A stretch of DNA of 14,648 bases from Chloroflexota bacterium (GCA_027592975.1 JAQCJS010000005.1:1-14648); one strand, 5' to 3'. Counted from the stretch's first letter, positions 7,103 to 14,585 are shown. The notes: a model not told the origin generated them from the letters alone. Translations and numbers: made by a program.

Positions 7103-8029
7103 TCACGTCATCCAGAGCGCGAACTGGTAGAGGATGGGAATCCCGAAGATGAGGTTGAACGGGAACGTGATCCCAAGGGATGCGGTGACGTAGATCGAAG
7201 GACGCGCCTCCGGCAGGGCCGCTCGGACCGCGGCTGGCGCGGCGATGTACGAGGCCGATGCCGCAAGCACCCCGAGGACGGTCGCCCCTCCCACGGAGAG
7301 CCCAACTAGGTGTCCCAGCACCACGCCGGCGGCCCCGTTCACCAGCGGGGCGAAGACGCCGAGGGCGACGAGGAAGTAGCCAGCCTGCCGCACGTCCCTC
7401 AGCCGGGCACCGGCAGTCGCCCCCATTTCGAGGAGGAACAGAACCAGCACGCCCTGGAACAGGTCCATGAAGAACGGTTCCACGTCCTGCATCCGGTCCG
7501 CGGGCGCCACGGCCCCGATCACCAGGCCTCCCGCCAGCAGCACCACGGATCGGCCAGTGATCGCGTCGTGCAAGCCGCGCCGCAGATTGCTGCCGGACGT
7601 ACTACGCGCGGCAAGCGCGAACGCCACGATGATCGCGGGGACCTCCATGATCGCGACCAGGGCGGTCATGAAACCCTCAGACGGCACGCCGATGCCGCGC
7701 AGGAAGGTAAGCGTGGCCGTGAAGGTGACCGCGGATACGGAGCCGTAGTGAGCCGCAAGTGCTGCCGCGTCTGCGACGGGAAGACGACCCGCTCGCCGGG
7801 AGACGAAGTAGATGACAACGGGAATGGTGACGCCCAGGGCCAGCGCCGCGAGGACGGGAGCCCAGATCTCTGACGGCGTGGTGTCCGCCAGCGCGCTTCC
7901 GCCCGTGAGCCCCAGTGCGAACAGCAGGTACGTGGATAGCAGGACGTACACGGGATCAGGGAATCGGAGGTCGCTGCGCGCGAGCGTGGCCATGAGCCCA
8001 AGGGCGAACGCCAGGACGGCGGGCGACAT
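7103..8029 (-). CDS. sbtA: SbtA-family sodium-dependent bicarbonate transporter
   Basis: This encodes 308 residues from the ATG at 8029, very hydrophobic with around ten membrane segments in two halves. SbtA-type features are the N-terminal NLMSPAVLAFALGLMATLARSDLRFPDP, the AAHYGSVSAVTF segment in the first half and LGVLAASASYIAAPAAVRAALPEA in the second, ending with IYVTASLGITFPFNLIFGIPIL. SbtA imports bicarbonate with sodium across the cytoplasmic membrane. Similarity to known SbtA N-termini seems to continue upstream (LSALELAQANL) to an in-frame CTG at 8062, just after an in-frame TGA, so translation may begin at CTG and give 319 residues. No good Shine-Dalgarno precedes the ATG. It forms a likely operon with the carbonic-anhydrase-like gene and is divergent from a winged-helix regulator. 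Confidence 0.92.
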   Translation of the reverse strand: MSPAVLAFALGLMATLARSDLRFPDPVYVLLSTYLLFALGLTGGSALADTTPSEIWAPVLAALALGVTIPVVIYFVSRRAGRLPVADAAALAAHYGSVSAVTFTATLTFLRGIGVPSEGFMTALVAIMEVPAIIVAFALAARSTSGSNLRRGLHDAITGRSVVLLAGGLVIGAVAPADRMQDVEPFFMDLFQGVLVLFLLEMGATAGARLRDVRQAGYFLVALGVFAPLVNGAAGVVLGHLVGLSVGGATVLGVLAASASYIAAPAAVRAALPEARPSIYVTASLGITFPFNLIFGIPILYQFALWMT

Positions 8030-8099
8030 CAGGTTGGCTTGGGCCAGTTCGAGTGCGCTCAGCGGAGAGTCCCATCACAGGGTGACTAATACTAGAATC

Positions 8100-8129
8100 T
8101 AATTACCGGTATTCGAATACCTGTGTCAA
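8100..8129 (-). promoter_or_regulatory. sbtA promoter with a palindromic operator in its spacer
   Basis: On the minus strand there is a consensus -35 TTGACA (8129-8124), an 18-base spacer and -10 TAATTA (8105-8100). The spacer contains the perfect 14-bp palindrome GGTATTCGAATACC (8108-8121), and matching bases two and three positions further out extend the dyad to 20 bp. A bound dimer would block RNA polymerase. The divergent winged-helix gene at 8157 is the obvious candidate. A smaller dyad TAGA-A-TCTA lies at 8093-8101. Confidence 0.65.
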
Positions 8130-8156
8130 CGTGCGTGGGTGACGTAGTGTCCTGCC

Positions 8157-8474
8157 ATGGAGAACCGAGAGCCGAAGTGGACGTTCCTCACGAATCACGC
8201 GCACGTGCTCGTATGCCTGTCCCGACAGCCGGAACTGCGGTTGCGCGACATCGCGGAACAGGTGGGGATCACTGAACGGGCCGCCGTCCAGATCCTGGCC
8301 GATCTGGAGGAACAGGGATATCTGACGCGGTATCGCATTGGGCGGCGGAACAGGTACGAACTCCACCTGGATCTCCCGCTCCGCCACCCGCTTGAGCGCA
8401 TGTACACGGTGGGACAGGTGCTCCGTGTGCTCGGGGCTGATTCCGAAGGCCTCTCCGGACGGAGTGGTTCGTAG
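8157..8474 (+). CDS. MarR-like winged-helix transcriptional regulator
   Basis: This encodes 105 residues that are almost entirely one winged-helix DNA-binding domain. WTFLTNHAHVLVCLSRQPE forms the first helix, RLRDIAEQVGITERAAVQILADLEEQGYL (about 28-56) the helix-turn-helix and recognition helix, and TRYRIGRRNRYEL (57-69) the wing. No ligand-binding domain follows, so sensing may be through the short C-terminal tail or a partner. It is divergent from sbtA across about 130 bp containing the palindrome in the sbtA promoter, so control of sbtA and of its own transcription is likely. I see no strong Shine-Dalgarno before the ATG at 8157 (only a GTCC-rich stretch), so a short-leader transcript is possible. 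The regulatory target is inference; the domain is clear. Confidence 0.85.
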   Translation: MENREPKWTFLTNHAHVLVCLSRQPELRLRDIAEQVGITERAAVQILADLEEQGYLTRYRIGRRNRYELHLDLPLRHPLERMYTVGQVLRVLGADSEGLSGRSGS

Positions 8475-8525
8475 CACACGAGCCCCGGCGGCTACGGCAC
8501 ACCGATCGCTCTCTGCGATCAGCTG

Positions 8526-8554
8526 TTGACCGGCAGCAGGGCCGCCGGTACGTT
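8526..8554 (+). promoter_or_regulatory. Sigma-70-like promoter upstream of the cNMP remnant
   Basis: TTGACC (8526-8531), a 17-base spacer and TACGTT (8549-8554). A ribosome-site-like AAGGGGAG follows at about 8564 but no in-frame start lies at the right distance; the next codons run into TAG. This looks like the promoter and leader of a gene whose 5' part has decayed. A small dyad GATCGC-TCTCT-GCGATC lies just upstream. Confidence 0.45.
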
Positions 8555-8634
8555 GGGCGACACAAGGGGAGTAGCCGCGTCCCACTCGGGACGGGTGTCG
8601 CCACCATCTCGCGCCGCAGGGCGCTGGCGCCACA

Positions 8635-8928
8635 GTGAGAGCACCCTCTCGCCCGGTCAGACCTTGGCTACATCGGATCGCGGACGCGGTCTCCGTGGTG
8701 ACCGCGCCGCAGGTCTGGGGCGTCGCGTCGCTCGTCGCCCCGTTCGCGCCGACAGACACGGCGAGCACGAAGACCGAGTGCCGGATGCTCCAACTGAAGG
8801 CGACCGATATGCGCCAGCTCGCCGAGCAGAATCCCCGGTTCGGCTCCAAGCTCTACCTCGGGCTCGCGACGCACGTGTTCCGGCGCCTCCGCGAGCTGAC
8901 GCACGCCGCGCAGCGGCGCTCCTCGTAG
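8635..8928 (+). pseudogene. 5'-truncated cyclic-nucleotide-binding (Crp/Fnr-like) remnant
   Basis: The 97-residue frame from GTG at 8635 matches only the last part of a Crp-type cyclic-nucleotide-binding domain. VWGVASLVAPFAPTDTASTKTECRMLQLKATDMRQLAEQNPRFG corresponds to the strand-loop-strand segment GxxFGxxSLLEPxxxTASxxAxxxCxLLxI followed by the helix starting at the acidic-residue/NPxxG position, and LYLGLATHVFRRLRELT to the C-terminal helix. The N-terminal beta strands that start the domain (F-x-x-G-x-x-I) are missing, and in-frame upstream sequence to the TAG at 8572 shows no similarity. No DNA-binding domain follows. I read it as a decayed gene. A small functional protein cannot be excluded. 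Confidence 0.5.
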
Positions 8929-8975
8929 CCCGCGCCGCGCGGTACGCTGGGCGGCGCACCGCCCAAGGAGCGCCG

Positions 8976-10289
8976 ATGTCCACCACACCCGAGATCGACT
9001 GGCCACGCCTGTATGACGAGGCGATCGAGACGCTGACCGCCTACCTGCGCGTGGACACCTCCAACCCGCCGGGACGCGAACGCATCGCCTGCGCGTTCCT
9101 CGGCGCGATCCTCGACCGCGAGGGCATCCCGTACGAACTGTTCGACGCCGGGAACGATCGCGTCTCCCTGCGCGCGGTGCTGCACGGGGACGGCAGCAAG
9201 CGGCCGTTCATGCTGCTGAACCACATGGACGTGGTGCCGGTGCAGCGCGAGTACTGGGACGAGGAGCCCTTCGCCGGCATCGTGAAGGACGGCCACATCT
9301 GGGGCCGCGGCACGCTGGACATGAAGAGCCTCGGCGTGGCGGAGCTGATGACGTTCCTCACGCTGAAGCGGCTGGGCGTCGCGCTGGCCCGTGACGTGGT
9401 GTTCTTCGCGATGGCAGACGAGGAGGCGGGCGGCGAGTTCGGAATGCGCTGGATCAACCGCGAGCACCCGGAGGCGCTGGACGCGGAGTACGTGATCAAC
9501 GAGGGCGCCGCCGGTTCCACGGAGCTCTTCGGCATGCAGCGCCCGGTGGTGAGCGTGGCCGTCTCGGAGAAGGGGCCGCTGTGGCTGCGGCTGGTCACGG
9601 AGGGCCGCCCCGGGCACGCCTCCGTGCCGCAGGGCGACAACGGGGTGGATCGCCTGGTCCGTGCATTGCACCGCATCCAGCACTGGGAGCGGCCGCTGGT
9701 GATCTCGCCGATCCTCCTGGAGTACTTCGAGCGGCTGCAGCGCGCGGGGATCTACCGCGGTGAGGCGACCGAGGCCGGCCTGGTGGAGGCGACCGAGCGC
9801 GACCCGCGGCTGAAGGCGCTGCTCTCCAACACGATCAGCGCGACCACGCTCACCGCGGGCATCAAGCACAACGTCATCCCCGCGCGCGCGGAGGCCACGA
9901 TCGACGTGCGCCTGCTGCCCGGCGTGCGCGCGGACGACTTCCAGGCCGACCTCGCCGGCGTCATCGACGACCCGGCGGTCCGCATCGAACGGGTGTACGC
10001 GGGATCGTCGGACGCCAACCCATTCGACACCGAGCTCTTCCGCACGATCGAGGACGTGGTGCACGCGCACGTGGAGGACGCAGTGGTCGTCCCCAGTATC
10101 GACACCTGGTTCACGGACAGCAGCGTGCTGCGGAACCGCGGGATTGTGGCGTACGGCTTCTCCGGGCAGGTGAACACGCCGGAGATCACCAGCGGCGTCC
10201 ACGGCAACAACGAGCGCATCAGCGTGGAGAGCTTCCGGCAGAGCCTCTCCATGGTCTTCGAGGTCACTCGACGCATGTGCGCGCGATAG
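8976..10289 (+). CDS. M20-family zinc peptidase/deacylase
   Basis: This encodes 437 residues. Zinc ligands and catalytic residues of the M20 (ArgE/DapE/CPG2/ACY1) family are in order: H83 in NHMDVVP, D115 in RGTLDMKS, E149-E150 in DEEAGG, E176 in INEG and H409 in GVHGNNE. The dimerisation or lid segment with GHASVPQ lies between. The family hydrolyses amide bonds in N-acyl amino acids or small peptides in the cytoplasm, with two zinc ions. The substrate cannot be told from sequence. The ATG at 8976 is chosen because AAGGAG lies just upstream; the open frame continues upstream without homology. A TACGCT -10-like box lies at 8942-8947. The downstream gap is 101 bp to a secreted M23-type gene, so co-transcription is possible but not compelling. 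Confidence 0.9.
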   Translation: MSTTPEIDWPRLYDEAIETLTAYLRVDTSNPPGRERIACAFLGAILDREGIPYELFDAGNDRVSLRAVLHGDGSKRPFMLLNHMDVVPVQREYWDEEPFAGIVKDGHIWGRGTLDMKSLGVAELMTFLTLKRLGVALARDVVFFAMADEEAGGEFGMRWINREHPEALDAEYVINEGAAGSTELFGMQRPVVSVAVSEKGPLWLRLVTEGRPGHASVPQGDNGVDRLVRALHRIQHWERPLVISPILLEYFERLQRAGIYRGEATEAGLVEATERDPRLKALLSNTISATTLTAGIKHNVIPARAEATIDVRLLPGVRADDFQADLAGVIDDPAVRIERVYAGSSDANPFDTELFRTIEDVVHAHVEDAVVVPSIDTWFTDSSVLRNRGIVAYGFSGQVNTPEITSGVHGNNERISVESFRQSLSMVFEVTRRMCAR

Positions 10290-10390
10290 GTCCAGCCACG
10301 GGCTGAGTCCCGCACACCGAACACGATCACCCGGTCGCGCGTTTGAACCTGCGAACGGGACGCCTCGGCGCCCCCGCAAGGAGGAAGCGG

Positions 10391-11527
10391 ATGCGCACCC
10401 GGACCTGGCCGCTGCATCTCGTCACGGCGCTCGGCGCCGCAGCCACCTTCGCGGTGCTGTTCGCCATCGTCGCGCTGACGACGCCCGGGCACGCCTGGGC
10501 CGCCGGGCCGGTGTTCGCCATCCCGGCGCCCGCCGGCAGCCAGTGGGCCGTGCTGGCGGGATACAACACCGTCACCCACTCCGTGGAGGACGGTGGCGAC
10601 ATCTACGCCATCGACCTGCACCGCACGGACGCGCCCACCGAGCACACCCCCGTGCTCGCGCCGATCAGCGGCACGATCCGCTTCGTGTCATCGAGCTGCG
10701 CGACGATCCGCGATGCCGCCGGCGTGTCCGTGCTGATGTGCCACATCCTGGTGCCGCAGTCGCTGCGGAACGCGACCGTCACGCGCGGCCAACGCATCGG
10801 CGTGCTGGCCCCGGCGGGACAGGCAGGCAACAACGGCTTTCCCCACATCCACATCGCACTGAGCCTGAACGGCCCGCGCCCGTTCATCGGCGAGTACGCG
10901 ATCGAGGGCATCGCGCTGCCGCCGACCGGGGACGCCAACGCCTACGCCGACACGGCGTTCGTCTCCACGAACCGGGAGGCGCCCGGCGTGGACGCGGGCT
11001 CGGACATCTCCGTGCGCCCGGGCGCACCCGTCACACTGCGTGCCGCGGCCACCAACCCGCACGGCGCGGGCCTGTCGTACACGTGGACGCAGACCGGCGG
11101 CACCACCGTGGCACTCACGCCCAGCGGCCCCACCGCGACCTTCACGGCACCCGCCCGGACGGGGACGCTGCAGTTCCGCGTCGCCGTCTCGGATGGATCG
11201 CCCGCAGTGGCCACGGACACGGTCAGCGTGCTCGTGTCCACCTCCAGCCCCACGCCGCCACCGGCGCCCGTGGTGCAGACCGGCCGCTTCGCCGCGACGC
11301 CGGTGTTCACGGCCGGCGGCCAGGCGCTGGTGGTCTTCCGCACCGGCAACGTCGAGCAGCTGGAGGCGGCGGCGCGCAGCGCGCAGGCGGGCGGCGTGTG
11401 GGTGCAGGACGCGTCCGGCGCCTACCGGCTGCTGATCCTGGACGGCGCGGCCTTCATCCGGCAGGACTTCGTCGCGCGATTCCCCGGCGGCTTCCCGGGC
11501 GACATCGCCGTCACGCTGGTCCGCTAG
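10391..11527 (+). CDS. Secreted M23-type metallopeptidase with Ig-like and C-terminal domains
   Basis: This encodes 378 residues from ATG 10391, supported by AAGGAGG six bases upstream. A signal peptide (residues 1-37, positively charged start, long hydrophobic core, AWA-A) suggests export. A LytM/M23-like domain spans about 50-165: H63 and D75 (THSVEDGGDIYAIDL), H118 (LMCHIL) and H152-x-H154 (FPHIHIAL) match the zinc and catalytic residues, so it may cut peptidoglycan or another peptide. C103 and C117 could form a disulfide. Residues about 190-295 resemble an Ig/PKD-like fold (DAGSDISVRPGAPVTLRAAATNP, TVSVLVST), followed by a proline linker and an 80-residue C-terminal region with GGVWVQDASGAYRLLILDG and a PGDIAVTLVR end, a domain I associate with surface proteins of Chloroflexota-type genomes. 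The enzyme role is inferred from motifs. Confidence 0.75.
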   Translation: MRTRTWPLHLVTALGAAATFAVLFAIVALTTPGHAWAAGPVFAIPAPAGSQWAVLAGYNTVTHSVEDGGDIYAIDLHRTDAPTEHTPVLAPISGTIRFVSSSCATIRDAAGVSVLMCHILVPQSLRNATVTRGQRIGVLAPAGQAGNNGFPHIHIALSLNGPRPFIGEYAIEGIALPPTGDANAYADTAFVSTNREAPGVDAGSDISVRPGAPVTLRAAATNPHGAGLSYTWTQTGGTTVALTPSGPTATFTAPARTGTLQFRVAVSDGSPAVATDTVSVLVSTSSPTPPPAPVVQTGRFAATPVFTAGGQALVVFRTGNVEQLEAAARSAQAGGVWVQDASGAYRLLILDGAAFIRQDFVARFPGGFPGDIAVTLVR

Positions 11528-11608
11528 CGCCCGCCCGCCCGTTGCACCGGAGCGCCATCTCCGCGCAGAGTGTCCGCATCGCAGGGGCACGAGGACGAGG
11601 GTGGGGCG

Positions 11609-12349
11609 ATGCAACTCGACGGCAGGGTGGCGCTGATCACCGGAGCGGGGCGCAACATCGGCAGGGCGATCGCGCTCGGCCTCGCGCGCGATGGCGCGTC
11701 GGTGATCGTGAACGCGCGCAGCAACCGCGCGGAGGCCGAGGCGGTCGCGGAAGCGATCCGCGACGCCGGCGGGCGCGCCTCCGTGATGCTGGCGGACGTG
11801 GGCGACCGCGCGGCGCTGCAGGCGATGCTGGACGCCGCCCTCGCCGAGCACGGCCGGATCGACATCGTCGTGAACAACGCGGCGACGCGGCCGAGCCGCG
11901 GCTTCCTCGATATGACGTACGAGGGCTGGCGCGCGGTGCTGGCGACGGATCTCGACGCGGCATTCATCGCCTCGCGCGCTGCGGCGCCGGGGATGGTGGA
12001 GCGCGGGTGGGGGCGCATCATCAACCTGAGCGGGCTCTCCGCGTTCCAGGGCGGGCACGAGGGTGTGCACATCTCCGCGGCGAAGGTCGGGATCATCGGC
12101 CTGACGCGCGCGCTCTCCGCGGAGCTCGCGCCCGCCGGGGTGCTCACCAACTGCATCGTCCCCGGGCTCATCGACACACGCGACGGCGATCTGCCGCCGT
12201 GCCTGCAGGCGCGTCTCGCGGGTATCCCGGTGGGCCGCCAGGGCACGGTGGAGGACATCGCGGCCATGTGCACGTTCCTGTGCAGCGATGCAGCCGGGTT
12301 CGTCACCGGGCAGACGATCCATGTGAACGGCGGGGAGCGCGCGTACTAG
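11609..12349 (+). CDS. Short-chain dehydrogenase/reductase-like protein with altered catalytic residues
   Basis: This encodes 246 residues, normal for a classical SDR and FabG-like in layout. The cofactor glycine motif TGAGRNIG (11-18), DVGDRAALQAM, NNAA and the C-terminal PGLIDT and GFVTGQTIHVNGG are intact, consistent with an NADP(H)/NAD(H)-binding Rossmann fold in the cytoplasm. Aligning with FabG, the Asn-Ser-Tyr-Lys tetrad becomes D114-G142-I155-K159: the active-site Tyr (YxAxK) reads I-S-A-A-K and the serine position is glycine (S141 lies next to it). An oxidoreductase reaction by the standard mechanism is therefore doubtful. The start at 11609 is supported by GGGTGGGG upstream. It begins 81 bp after the M23-type gene and ends 16 bp from a convergent gene. 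Substrate unknown. Confidence 0.85.
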   Translation: MQLDGRVALITGAGRNIGRAIALGLARDGASVIVNARSNRAEAEAVAEAIRDAGGRASVMLADVGDRAALQAMLDAALAEHGRIDIVVNNAATRPSRGFLDMTYEGWRAVLATDLDAAFIASRAAAPGMVERGWGRIINLSGLSAFQGGHEGVHISAAKVGIIGLTRALSAELAPAGVLTNCIVPGLIDTRDGDLPPCLQARLAGIPVGRQGTVEDIAAMCTFLCSDAAGFVTGQTIHVNGGERAY

Positions 12350-12365
12350 CGCCTGGCCGGAAGCG

Positions 12366-13019
12366 CTACGCGCGTCGGGGCTCCTCGCCGCTGACGAGGT
12401 CATCCATCATCCGCCGGACGATCGCGCCGCGCGGGTGCTCCTCGAGGTGATCGGGACGCACGAGGATCACGCGATCCGCGTCCAGCGCATCGACGACGAA
12501 CACGCGCAGGTCGATCGGATCGCGCGCGTCGATCACCAGGCCCGCGCTCGCGCCGTGGCGCATCAGCCCACCCACCAGCGCGCGGATCTGCGGCGCGCCC
12601 TGCACCACGGCCACGGTGAAGCGAGGCTGCCGCGTGGTCATGCCGCGCACGCCCCATTCCTCCTGGTGATCGTAGAAGCGGTGCGCGACCTCCTCCAGCG
12701 CCTCGCGCGCGTCCCACTGGCGCTCCGCGTAGGTGCCACCGCGCACGAGGATCGTCAGGCCATGCGCGCGCAGACGGTCGGCCAGCGGCACGTCATCCGC
12801 CAGCAGCATGAGCGGGGAGTCCCACATCACCACCTGGGTCACGCAGTCCGCCCCGCGCTGCTCGTCCAGGAGCGCGCGCACCTCGGTCATGGGGAGCGCG
12901 ATGCGCACGGCGGGGACGCTGGGATCCGGCGCGGCGCCGCGATGGGTGCCGTGCGAGGAGCGGGCGAGCACGATGCGGGCGGCCCACATCGGATTGTGCT
13001 CGTCGGGATCGAGGTCCAT
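12366..13019 (-). CDS. Hypothetical protein, family not recognised
   Basis: This encodes 217 residues from ATG 13019, preceded by GGAGCGGAGCG. An upstream ATG at 13088 would add a Gly/Arg-rich, low-complexity tail and is less likely. It is soluble, rich in Arg, Asp and Val, with no membrane segment or signal peptide. It appears to have two alpha/beta-looking halves: one around VTQVVMWDSPLMLLADDVPLADRLRAHGLTILVRGG, and a second around RFTVAVVQGAPQIRALVGGLMRHGASAGLVIDARDPIDLRVFVVDALDADRVILVRPDHLEEH. An EEVAHRFYDHQEEWG helix lies between them. No catalytic motif is evident. It converges with the SDR (16 bp between the stops) and starts about 130 bp from the divergent MmgE/PrpD gene. No function is proposed. 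Confidence 0.7.
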   Translation of the reverse strand: MDLDPDEHNPMWAARIVLARSSHGTHRGAAPDPSVPAVRIALPMTEVRALLDEQRGADCVTQVVMWDSPLMLLADDVPLADRLRAHGLTILVRGGTYAERQWDAREALEEVAHRFYDHQEEWGVRGMTTRQPRFTVAVVQGAPQIRALVGGLMRHGASAGLVIDARDPIDLRVFVVDALDADRVILVRPDHLEEHPRGAIVRRMMDDLVSGEEPRRA

Positions 13020-13150
13020 GCGCGCTGCGCTCCGCTCCGCTCGGCCGGGGCACCATCCTAGCGCGCCGCCTCGGCCGCCGCCGCGCACCCCGGGCGTGGC
13101 ATACTCCGCGCGCCTCCCGAACCGCGGGGCGCACGGACGAGGAGCGACCG

Positions 13151-14533
13151 ATGACCACCGAGAGCACGAGCGCGATCACGCCGCAGATCCAGCAACTCGC
13201 CGAGTACATCGCCGGTGCGGCGCGGCAGCCGCTGCCGGACGCGGTGCAGGAGAAGACAAAGCACCACGTCCTGGACACGATCGCGGCGATGGTGTCGGGC
13301 GCGAAGCTGCTGCCCGGCCGCCGCGCGATCGCCTACGCGAAAAGCCGCGGCGGCGTGGAAGAGGCAACCGTCGTCGGCACGAAGCTGCGGACGACGATCG
13401 AGACCGCTGCGCTCGCCAACGGGATGCTCGCGCACTCCGACGAGACGGACGACTCGCACGCCGCGTCCCAGACGCACCCCGGCTGCGGCATCGTCCCCGC
13501 CGCGCTGGCGATGGCCGAGCGCGAGCGCCGCGGCGGCACCGCGTTCCTGCGAGCGGTGGCGCTGGGCTACGACGTGGGCACGCGGTTCACGATGTGCCTC
13601 AACGCGTACGAGTTCCGCGAGGAGGGCCACTCCACGCACTCCTTCGGCCCCACGTTCGGCGCGGCCGCCGCTGCCGGATCGCTGGCGCGCGTGAACGCGC
13701 GGCAGGCACGTCACCTGATCACTTACGCCGGGCAGCAGGCGTCCGGCGTCGGCTCGTGGATCGGCGACCTGGAGCACATCGAGAAGGCGTTCGACTTCGG
13801 CGGGATGCCGGCGCGCAACGGCGTGACGGCCGCCTCATTCCTGCAGCACTCGTTCACGGCGACGGACGACATCTTCGCGGGACCGCGCAATTTCTTCATG
13901 GCGTACGGCCACGCGAACCGCCGGCCGGACGTCAACGAGTTGGTGCGCGAGCTGGGCAGCACGTTCGAGATCATGCGGACGAACATCAAGCGCTGGTCCG
14001 TGGGATCGCCGATCCAGGCACCGCTCGACTCGCTCCTCGATCTGATCCGCGAGCACGGCGTGGCTGCCGACGACGTGGAGCATGTCGAGGTGCGCGTGGC
14101 ACCGGCCGCCGCGACCACCACGGACAACCGGCTGATGCCGGACATCTGCATGCAGCACATGTGCGCCGTGATGCTGCTGGACGGCATCGTGACGTTCGAG
14201 TCCGCGCACGACGAGCCGAGGATGCACGACCCGCGCGTGCTGGAACTGCGGCGGCGCATCGACCTGGTGAAGGACGAGGAGCTGCAGAAGGTGTTCCCCT
14301 CGCGGCAGGGGATCGTGGAACTGACGCTGAAGGACGGCCGGCGGCTGCGCCACCACACGAAGGCGGTGCGCGGCACGGACGAGAACCCGATGTCGCGCGC
14401 AGAGGTGGACGAGAAGGCCTACCACCTGCTCGCGCCTGTGCTGGGGAAGCGGAAGGCACGCACCCTTTGCGACACGGTCTGGGCGCTGGAGGACGTGAAG
14501 GACCTGCGGAAACTCCGCCCGCTCCTCGGCTAG
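13151..14533 (+). CDS. MmgE/PrpD-family protein
   Basis: This encodes 460 residues. Family blocks are the N-terminal LAEYI followed by KTKHHVLDTIAAMVSGA, the acidic histidine motif HSDETDDSH at 95-103 (the HALDFDDTH position of PrpD), HPGCGIVPAALAMAE, ALGYDVGTRF, GHSTHSFGPTFGAAAAA and FDFGGMPARNGVTAASF. The family includes 2-methylcitrate dehydratase and cis-aconitate decarboxylase, all cytoplasmic hydro-lyase or decarboxylase-type enzymes. No prpC, prpB or other methylcitrate gene is in the window, so the substrate is open. Propionate metabolism would fit with the fatty-acid-type regulator and glyoxylate shunt elsewhere in the window, but they are 7 kb away. The ATG at 13151 has GAGGAG upstream; a -10-like CATACT lies about 50 bases earlier. 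Confidence 0.92.
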   Translation: MTTESTSAITPQIQQLAEYIAGAARQPLPDAVQEKTKHHVLDTIAAMVSGAKLLPGRRAIAYAKSRGGVEEATVVGTKLRTTIETAALANGMLAHSDETDDSHAASQTHPGCGIVPAALAMAERERRGGTAFLRAVALGYDVGTRFTMCLNAYEFREEGHSTHSFGPTFGAAAAAGSLARVNARQARHLITYAGQQASGVGSWIGDLEHIEKAFDFGGMPARNGVTAASFLQHSFTATDDIFAGPRNFFMAYGHANRRPDVNELVRELGSTFEIMRTNIKRWSVGSPIQAPLDSLLDLIREHGVAADDVEHVEVRVAPAAATTTDNRLMPDICMQHMCAVMLLDGIVTFESAHDEPRMHDPRVLELRRRIDLVKDEELQKVFPSRQGIVELTLKDGRRLRHHTKAVRGTDENPMSRAEVDEKAYHLLAPVLGKRKARTLCDTVWALEDVKDLRKLRPLLG

Positions 14534-14585
14534 CGGGGGGGGGCCGGCTGGCCGGCCGCTGTCCACGCGGAACACGTCAGACAAG

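Noticed and set aside
8526..8975. In-frame N-terminal extension of the M20 protein
   Set aside because: The upstream residues are Arg/Ala/Pro-rich without homology, while ATG 8976 has AAGGAG and matches the usual start of the family.
8853..10379. Minus-strand open frame of 508 residues opposite the M20 gene
   Set aside because: His/Val/Arg-rich antisense shadow with no motif; all M20 catalytic motifs are on the plus strand.
10543..12450. Plus-strand 635-residue open frame across the M23 and SDR genes
   Set aside because: Out-of-frame Arg/Gly-rich translation; the two real genes have signal peptide, motifs and ribosome sites in other frames.
14535..14543. Run of nine G after the last stop codon
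   Set aside because: A single homopolymer next to GC-rich repeats; could be biological or a sequencing artefact, with no further support for function.
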